Assembly (NCBI GenBank): GCA_040437565.1
Contig: JBDOQK010000018.1
Location: 434,001-498,000, forward strand
Source of the DNA: Albugo candida
Taxonomy: Eukaryota; Oomycota; Peronosporomycetes; Albuginales
Direction: 5' to 3'
DNA: 64,000 nucleotides
Of the stretch, positions 56,601 to 64,000 are shown piece after piece (position 1 is the first letter of the stretch; each line of letters begins with the position of its first letter). The position numbers and the translations under genes are program-made. A model generated the notes under the pieces. It did not search any database. It was not told the DNA's origin and was given only the letters and a program-made list of their open reading frames with translations.

Positions 56601-59600
56601 TAAATGGAGCAAGACTTACACCAAGCTGCGTAAGTACGTCTTCCAACATATTCAAAAAACCGAGCTTTTTTGAAAGAGAAACTTCAGAGACGTCATATTC
56701 CTGATAGCTCTGTACCAATAGGTCGTCCACACTGGTAAAAGGTCGAACGGTCAAAGCTATAAAGTGACTCAACTCAGAGGTTTCCAAGGCTGAGATATAG
56801 GTCAGAATAGCAGCTCGACGAGCCGCAACCGTATCTCCCTTATTTCTTCCTTTCTTGCTAACACACTTTGCATACAGAAGGCGACATAACACTGGCAGCA
56901 GCTGTGATCGATGTTCCTGTAAAAGATTGCCTGCGTCTTTTTGCGCAGAAAACACTGTCAAGGTGTCTCTAAATGTTGCATCTTCCACCACTTTGTCGAT
57001 ATACTCCTTGTAAGGCATCATATATCCAAAATTGAATGTGTAAAGACATTTCAGCGCAAGTTTTGATACCATTGCATCAGCCTTCATGATCCATAAAAGA
57101 AAAAGTGTATGTAGAGTTCCTTGACCGAAAGCTCCTCTCATATTCTTGAATAGAGCGAAAACTCTCAGAAAATCCAGTAGTTTCGTTCGAATCTCGGGAG
57201 TTTTCATCGACCATTTTGGCGTGAAAGCTCCAGGGTTGAGCCAATCGATACTTATAAGTGACTCCGTTCTTTTTGAATTGGTATTCTGAATAGCTGCTTG
57301 CATTTCCGATAAGCAGGTCGATTCGATTTCGTCAGTGTACACCGTGACGTACTGATCACGAAGGAAGGCAAAGAACAGCGAGGAGAAATACCTTGTTTTT
57401 GTTTCAACGATATCGGAAAGGGGATGGAGAGCATCAAAGAGGATCGAATGATGCTTCGAGAGATCCGTTATCTGGTCCGGTACTGGTATTTGCATCTCTA
57501 GTTCAATCAATGTATAAAATTCCTTCATCGATACATCTTTTATCGTGCGTGAGTCGATGATCTTTGCTTCATTGCCAGAATGCTGTTGCAATGAAACTCT
57601 GCATAATTCTGTAGCCAAAAGTGGCCATAGCTCGTTTGCGTGTGTACGGACGCAAACTCCTATGACTTGTGCTATATGTGTCCAAATCGAGGCAAACTTA
57701 ACATGATACAGTCCAAACATGTGCAAGAGTGCGATGTGTTTATAAAGAATTGGCGTCTCTTTCTTGCCGCACAAAACCTTTAAGCGATTGAGCAACCGTA
57801 CAATCTCCCGCTCGTTCTCAATACTGACACTACCACAAATCTCTTCGAGAGAATGACAAAGTTCCACCAGATTACACGCTCCAATAAGACCACAAGCTGA
57901 TGTTGACGCAGAATCTTGCTCAAGTATGTCGAGAAAATCCAGTGGCTCGAATGCATTCAGCAGTTCTAGTGTCACAAAGCGTATCACGTGAATCGGTGAT
58001 CGAAGGTTGTTCGAAACGAATGGAAAAAACTGTTCGAGCTGATTCATTGGCAGGACAGCTCGCTGATTCTTGGAAGAATCCTTCAGCAATTGCGCAACAA
58101 ATGATATGACAGAGTAAGATTCCGCCACGTTTGATTGTAATCTTGGCATAATGGCTTGGACAGCAGACACTGCATCCGTACAAGAAACTTTAAGACGCCA
58201 CAATTCGGTCAAAATCGCGTTTTTTAAAGGATTTGACCGACCAGCATTATCTGCTATCTTTGCGAACGCCATGACATTTTTTGAATTAAGAAAACATTCT
58301 AAATCATCGCGTTCGATAGAGAACAGTGACATGACTTTGAGCGTTCTCCACGGTAGCAACCATTGTGTCATACTCGACATATCAAGCCCATTTATCGTGG
58401 TATCGACAGGAAGTCGCGCAAGAAGCTGCTCTGCCCGTTGAACTAACAAACCTCTGATATCTGTACTTACACTTTGCATCGGTGCCTTCAAGTATAAACG
58501 GTCATTGATGTACTCGACGCAATCCCATCCTTTACATGAAAACGTTTCTTTGTGCGCCAGAAGAAAATCATAAAGTCGGCAAAGCAGAAATGCCACAGGC
58601 GTTGAATCGCAAACACTCTCCTGGTTGAATGCCTCACAAGCCATTTCCAATGCAGAGGGAAGAAAGATACTCCAAAAGGGAACCTGACTCGCGCTCATAT
58701 CTCCATGTTGACTAACTTTACTGAGTACATAGTCTGTGAGCTGTGCCTTCCAAAAGCCCGCAACATTTCTATCTGTGTCCTTAGCAAGCGAGAAAGTTGC
58801 TACGATCTGGGATCTAGTGCTCGAAACTGACTCATCATCGGTATGAAATCGCCACCATACGGCATCACAAAGTGTGAGCATTGATACTTTTGCTNNNNNN
58901 NNNNNNNNNNNNNNNNNNNNNNNNNNNNNNNNNNNNNNNNNNNNNNNNNNNNNNNNNNNNNNNNNNNNNNNNNNNNNNNNNNNNNNNNNNNNNNGACTCA
59001 TCATCGGTATGAAATCGCCACCATACGGCATCACAAAGTGTGAGCATTGATACTTTTGCTACTTTGTTTCCGACTCGTAAAAGTTGTAAATTATCCAAAA
59101 ACATGAAGTTTGAGAGAAAATCTCGCACTTTGTGGCTGTGCCTTTCGGAAATATGACGCCCGGATCGATATTTAATCCACGATCGATACAAATCCAGCAA
59201 TTGACTAATGTATATCCAGAAATCATCGATGGATTCATCTTCCATTTTGTTGTGCATTGCTTGCCTCTCCTTGAGTAAAACTTTCTCATAAACTTCGCAG
59301 ACGTAGCTTGCATTGAATTCATTTGTATGTTCTTTCATTGCATTATTGATGCGCTGGATTATGTCGAGTAGAAAAAGCTTCTTTTGAGTAGCTGTTCCAC
59401 CCTTCGTATCTGATGAATCAGATCGTAATAACCGTAGTAATAAGTGAAAAATATCACTCATTCTTGAATGAAAGCCGCAATTGATACCACGTACAAGTTC
59501 AAAAACAAGTTTTGCTGTCCCGTCACGCAAATAGTCATTCTCTATCCCTGTACCACGTGTGAGGGCAACAAAGTAAGCCTGTAGATACTTCCGCACATGC

Positions 59601-60623
59601 TTTGCTGACTCCATGCGACGAAGCAAGGTTGCAAATGTCTGAGCAGCGAATTCGCGAACAAATGTTCTGTGATGGCCTAAAAAAGAAAAATAGAACTGCT
59701 GGATAGAGCCCATGTCATCCAGTAACTGTGTACGAAACAGCGCAAAAAGCGTTGCTAGTGTCTTAAACACTTGAGTGGTGAGCTCTGGCTGGATAAAAGC
59801 ATATTAGGAGCAGTTGATGATGCAATATCATAAGCACGTACGTTCTTGGTGTCTATGATGGCAAGAATAGCAGGTAAAAGCCCAGGAAAATGAGGATAAC
59901 ACTCGTTCTGAACTTCCCTCGCANNNNNNNNNNNNNNNNNNNNNNNNNNNNNNNNNNNNNNNNNNNNNNNNNNNNNNNNNNNNNNNNNNNNNNNNNNNNN
60001 NNNNNNNNNNNNNNNNNNNNNNNACACTTGAGTGGTGAGCTCTGGCTGGATAAAAGCATATTAGGAGCAGTTGATGATGCAATATCATAAGCACGTACGT
60101 TCTTGGTGTCTATGATGGCAAGAATAGCAGGTAAAAGCCCAGGAAAATGAGGATAACACTCGTTCTGAACTTCCCTCGCAAGTGCGACAATAAGCTTAAG
60201 TATTGCTATAACACACATCGTCCTTGTTGCTTGATCTTCCATCTCAATTGGTTTAGCTACATCAGAACTATGCATTTCACTTTCCACACTATTACTCGAT
60301 ACTTCTAGTGCACTGAGTAAACACTGGACGACGAACGGAAGATGATGTAAAAGTTGCGCTGTTGTTTGCACGACTGAGTACATCTCATGCACAATCACTT
60401 GAAAGGAAGAAATCGGTACCAATTCTGCTTGTAGCAGTAGCTCTTCGTTGAATGACAGAGTTGCATAGTCTGATTGAGTCGTTGCGTCCGTGTTGAGAGT
60501 TAGCGCACTTTTTTTTGAGTGAATAAGGAGGTCAGATTTGAGCTCTTGGACACGCTCATTAATTTTCTTAAATCGATGACGACATTTCTTAAACGCTTTT
60601 GGCTTGATTGTTGATTTTACCAT
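50680..60623 (-). CDS. UTP20: UTP20, HEAT-repeat component of the small-subunit processome
   Basis: A giant alpha-helical protein encoded in two exons. The first is 60623..60099; a 53-bp intron (60098..60046) follows, then the rest is one frame down to 50680. Four N runs with flanking duplicates interrupt it. Collapsing the duplicates (offsets 257, 166, 270, 255) and removing the intron leaves 8943 nt, an exact frame of 2980 aa, close to the length of known UTP20 proteins. The N-terminus is basic (MVKSTIKPKAFKKCRHRFKK). A family-typical block follows early (FKTLATLFALFRTQL, VREFAAQTFATLLRRM), then helical repeats throughout, and a Lys/Arg-rich C-terminal tail (KQAKKRKFAVLKGITCRSKR). UTP20 acts in 18S rRNA maturation with U3 snoRNP in the nucleolus. 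Divergent from the CFAP43/44-like gene with 111 bp between starts. Confidence 0.88.
53114..53523. repeat. Assembly duplication inside UTP20 (53114-53268 = 53369-53523)
   Basis: 155 bases, offset 255, around N run 53269-53368. The frame is preserved whether or not it is collapsed. Confidence 0.88.
55653..56092. repeat. Assembly duplication inside UTP20 (55653-55822 = 55923-56092)
   Basis: 170 bases, offset 270, around N run 55823-55922. Confidence 0.88.
58829..59060. repeat. Assembly duplication inside UTP20 (58829-58894 = 58995-59060)
   Basis: 66 bases, offset 166, around N run 58895-58994. The offset is not a multiple of three, so the assembled sequence shows a false frameshift that disappears on collapsing. 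Confidence 0.88.
59767..60180. repeat. Assembly duplication inside UTP20 including its only intron (59767-59923 = 60024-60180)
   Basis: 157 bases, offset 257, around N run 59924-60023. The intron thus appears twice in the assembly. Confidence 0.88.
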
Positions 60624-60734
60624 TGCGATTCGGATTGTATGGTGCGATTTGGCTGGTACTGTGCGACCGAACGTAAAACGAACCTACGTGTCAAACGTAC
60701 ATTAAGTACCTGAGCCACGACCTTTCATGCTACC
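60624..60734. promoter_or_regulatory. Shared divergent promoter of UTP20 and the CFAP43/44-like gene
   Basis: 111 bp between the two start codons. It joins a constitutive ribosome-biogenesis gene to a flagellar gene that should be stage-specific. No TATA box is seen. Confidence 0.5.
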
Positions 60735-63700
60735 ATGTCGATTGGCCTTGAGATAGCGCATGTGTTTGGATACGGGGGTGTGGGATTGCATATGGTTGAT
60801 GAAGATAGAATTATGCATTCCTGTGGTAATAATATCAAAATTCAGTCACTCAAAAATCATTCTCAGCAAATTCTGTCTCGTTCCAATTCACGTCCAGTTG
60901 TGACGATAGAGTACAGTCATAGGACCTCTTTGATCGCGCTCACTCAGCGTGAAAGTCATTTATATGTATACCTTTATAGTACGAAGGAAAAAGGTTTAGT
61001 AAAAAAACTGCAATGGCCAAAAAGTATCACCATTTGCGATGATGCAAGGCACTTGGCTGAAATCTCTCACGTGTGCTTTTCAAGTTGTGGAAGAAGACTT
61101 GCCGCTTTCAAAAAAGAACTCCAGAGCGATAGCTTGGTTGAGCTGTGTATTTGGGATATAATGGAACAGTTTATAATAGTGCAATTGGATATAGATATGA
61201 TTCAAACACTTGCTATATTCTCATTTGATCCCCATAATGTGAGTCACTTACTAACCGGAACGGAAAAAGGACTAGAAATATGGTACTTTTACCGAACAGA
61301 TGCTTCGTGCACACACATACGTAAAACAATGAATCTTTCACATGCAAGAGAACGTAATAATGATTCTCCTGATAAAATTGGACTGCATGAACGCAGAAAT
61401 CAAGCGATCAGTCATTGTTGGCTCTCTGACAAAGATGTTCTGGTCGGAAATAAAGCCGGGGAACTGGTACACATCGAACTATCAAGATCAGAGACCCAAC
61501 CAGTTTTGATTCCTGTAGCCACTCGGGCAGAAAACCCCAACATTATCTCAATTGTGCATGTCAATACGTATATTCTGCTCACCTACACCGATGGAGTTCT
61601 TTACTGGGTACGGATGAATGACTACCAAATTCTACATACAGCAAACATGTTCAATGAGAATGATTCTTTTGCGTCAGAACAGCCTACAAGAAGTGTAGTT
61701 TCGGTTGCACCGTCTCCAGAGAAGACTATTATTACTATCGGTACTAACGGAGGTCACATATTTACAGTTAGAACCGATATACCGAAAAAAGAAATTGAAG
61801 ACGATGAAGTGGTGGCGGGATTCACTGAAAATGAGGATCTCAATGCACGTGAAACTGACGCTGTATCGAGTAAATTGATTTTATCTCGTGGGTTGTTTCA
61901 TACCGGGGCGATTTGTGCTGCTGCTGTCCTCACTCCTTGTCGAAGTAATTACGAGGATGATATTATATGTGTGACTGGAGGAGAACGCGGAATCCTTTTC
62001 TTGTGGGATATTTGTATGGGTAGGATTCTGCATGGAATTAGTTTGGCATCTCTTGTTTGTCCATACTCAATTCCAGCAGACGCGTCCGATGACAGCGCGG
62101 CGTATGCGAGCACATACCTGAAATCTTGCCAGGCTGTCATCACGGCTCTAGACGCTCGCGTCACAGATCCCATAATACTTGTTGGTGACAGTATGGGTAT
62201 CGTCCGAGTCGTATATGCCAGCACTAGAGTTGAAGAAACCGAAAACGGATCAAAGTCGATAGAATTGGAACTGCTACACTCAGTACATTTGTTTCATTCT
62301 CTGATCGATCTGATTCAAATTCATCANNNNNNNNNNNNNNNNNNNNNNNNNNNNNNNNNNNNNNNNNNNNNNNNNNNNNNNNNNNNNNNNNNNNNNNNNN
62401 NNNNNNNNNNNNNNNNNNNNNNNNNNTCCATACTCAATTCCAGCAGACGCGTCCGATGACAGCGCGGCGTATGCGAGCACATACCTGAAATCTTGCCAGG
62501 CTGTCATCACGGCTCTAGACGCTCGCGTCACAGATCCCATAATACTTGTTGGTGACAGTATGGGTATCGTCCGAGTCGTATATGCCAGCACTAGAGTTGA
62601 AGAAACCGAAAACGGATCAAAGTCGATAGAATTGGAACTGCTACACTCAGTACATTTGTTTCATTCTCTGATCGATCTGATTCAAATTCATCATACCGAA
62701 CCTTTCTCGCTTATAACATCGACTTGTAGTGACATAGTCTATATTTTGTCCCTCGACGATAACAGTGTGTTCGAGATCGTGGCTTTTTGGAAGGTACCTC
62801 TCGGATCTTCGAGTCATAACGATAATGATACATGCACAGATGTACATTGGATTCCAACTGATCATCACAATGAATCATCTCTTGCGTTTATATGCCTGAC
62901 TATGCAAGGAAGAATACACGAAGTGCATTACGTCCCACAAGAGTCAAATGGTATAAATGCATCGACTTCTCGAACAGTAGAATTCTCCGATTTGCTCATG
63001 CAGCGATGTCCTGCTCAGCTGAAAGAAGAGATGGTCGCTACTAGCCACTCAGCTTCTCAAATTGATGCCACATCAACCAAGAAGAATTGTATTATCTTGC
63101 AGCCGATCAAAATTGCTCCCTTAGGATTTATGCTCTCGATAACACCATACCGGAACGATTTGATGCTATGGCAATATAAAAGTAAAGGTCGAGATGCGAA
63201 TAGAAACGATATCTCCCAGGACGTTCTCCCTGAAATAATTGAAGTCAAACACAAGATCATTGTGAAGGATGCACATGACAATGGGGTAACAGCAATTGCA
63301 TCGTTTCAATCGGCATGTTTCGGAAAAAAACAAGAGATTGTTGCAACTGGCAGCGTGAATGGTATAATTAATCTTTGGACGATATCCGACTTACCTATGG
63401 ACAAAGCGGATAGTGCCTTTCATGCTTCTAAACTCGATGACTTTAGGTTAGTGAAACGAAAAACGATTTCTGCTCACGCTGGTGCAGTNNNNNNNNNNNN
63501 NNNNNNNNNNNNNNNNNNNNNNNNNNNNNNNNNNNNNNNNNNNNNNNNNNNNNNNNNNNNNNNNNNNNNNNNNNNNNNNNNNNNNNNNACGACTTTGAAA
63601 TTCGTCTGCTTAAACAATGGATTACGGCTCATTTCAACTGGCAGTGACGGCGCGGTTTTAATCATACATGCACACATTTCAAATTTTGATGAAAAAAATT

Positions 63701-64000
63701 TTGGACGACTCCAGCCTAGCACTACTCGACAGAACCTTGCACGAGATGCTGCTAGCATAAGATCGAGAAAAATCAATAACGATGAAGGCAACGAAATTCA
63801 GGAAAGAGTACCCGTCAAATTTTTCAGCATGGGAAATGAATGTTTCACCAGTCGGTTACACGAAGAACTTGAATGTATCAGGCGAAGTCGAATCGATTCA
63901 GCAAAAGTAGATACACGACTTAGGTTAAGCGTTTTGAAGACAAGATTGGAACAACTGGTGAATGAAAATCGATCATATCCTGAGCAGGAGCAACTTGATA
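60735..64000 (+). CDS. CFAP43: CFAP43/CFAP44-like WD-repeat flagellar protein (3' part outside the window)
   Basis: A long frame starts at ATG 60735 and stays open past the window edge apart from two N runs. The N-terminal part matches the CFAP43/CFAP44 pattern: GYGGVGLHMVDEDRIMHSCG then GNNIKIQ, where these families name the missing or present cache of the filament, and WD-like blades such as VCFSSCGRRLAAF, IICVTGGERGILFLWDI, IVATGSVNGIINLWTIS and LRLISTGSDGAVLIIHA. The window ends in a charged coiled coil (RLSVLKTRLEQLVNENRSYP), typical of the second half. These proteins tether inner dynein arm f to the axoneme. The duplicate at 62060-62693 (offset 367) causes a false stop near 62459; the frame resumes after 62693. 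I lean to CFAP43 because of the CGN motif, but CFAP44 is possible. Confidence 0.75.
62060..62693. repeat. Assembly duplication in the CFAP43/44-like gene (62060-62326 = 62427-62693)
   Basis: 267 bases, offset 367, around N run 62327-62426. The offset shifts the frame, so the assembled gene looks broken although it is not. Confidence 0.88.
63489..63588. other. True assembly gap (N run without flanking duplicate)
   Basis: The bases on the two sides do not overlap. The same WD protein continues on both sides (SAHAGAV before, TTLKFVCLNNGLRLISTGSD after), so only a short coding stretch is missing. Confidence 0.7.

Overview
The window is a compact eukaryotic nuclear genome of AT-moderate composition. 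Genes are dense, introns are few and mostly 34-120 bp, and start codons of divergent genes lie 37-117 bp apart. Its gene content points to a flagellated oomycete: a 7TM receptor fused to an INPP4-type phosphatase, a mitochondrial bacterial-type HslV peptidase, and a CFAP43/44-like axonemal protein. A white-rust (Albugo-like) genome fits best, but that genus call is inference from memory of gene families.

Layout. 1-127 is the 3' end of a gene; 128-3738 has no gene I can support. 3739-5161 (-) encodes a chromodomain + RS-rich + multi-membrane-span protein, divergent from a small 116-aa gene (5199-5583, +). 6898-11916 (-) is a 1672-aa Ser/Thr-rich protein ending in four SH3-like repeats. 12621-18726 (+) is a ten-exon, 1843-aa receptor-INPP4 fusion. 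18845-20171 (+) is a PKA regulatory subunit, 20227-21172 (-) is HslV, and 21289-24022 (+) is striatin.

24-46.5 kb is the accessory part of the window. A segment holding the striatin 3' end, a metallophosphoesterase gene and a minus-strand gene of unknown identity has been tandemly duplicated to three units (A, B, C). Only the phosphoesterase (acid-sphingomyelinase / endopolyphosphatase-like) stays intact in all three: 25031-26778, 36712-38738 and 44839-46442, with identical intron positions and phases. The extra striatin copies and the minus-strand gene have decayed. Upstream of each phosphoesterase is a small array of a repeated module centred on a heat-shock-element-like core (GAAnnTTCnnGAA), recognisable in all three units although the surrounding DNA has diverged. 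Unit B also carries a 934-bp retroposon-like insertion with perfect 17-bp target-site duplications.

The right side is housekeeping again: a 2OG-Fe(II) oxygenase (46522-48087, -), a stomatin-like mitochondrial protein (49229-50472, +), the ribosome-assembly protein UTP20 (50680-60623, -) and, head-to-head with it across 111 bp, a CFAP43/44-like WD-repeat flagellar protein running off the right edge.

Assembly note. There are fourteen runs of about 100 N. Twelve are flanked by the same sequence (18-411 bp) on both sides, i.e. overlapping contig ends that were not merged. Collapsing them restores continuous frames in UTP20 (2980 aa) and phosphoesterase B (538 aa). These 'direct repeats' should not be read as biology.
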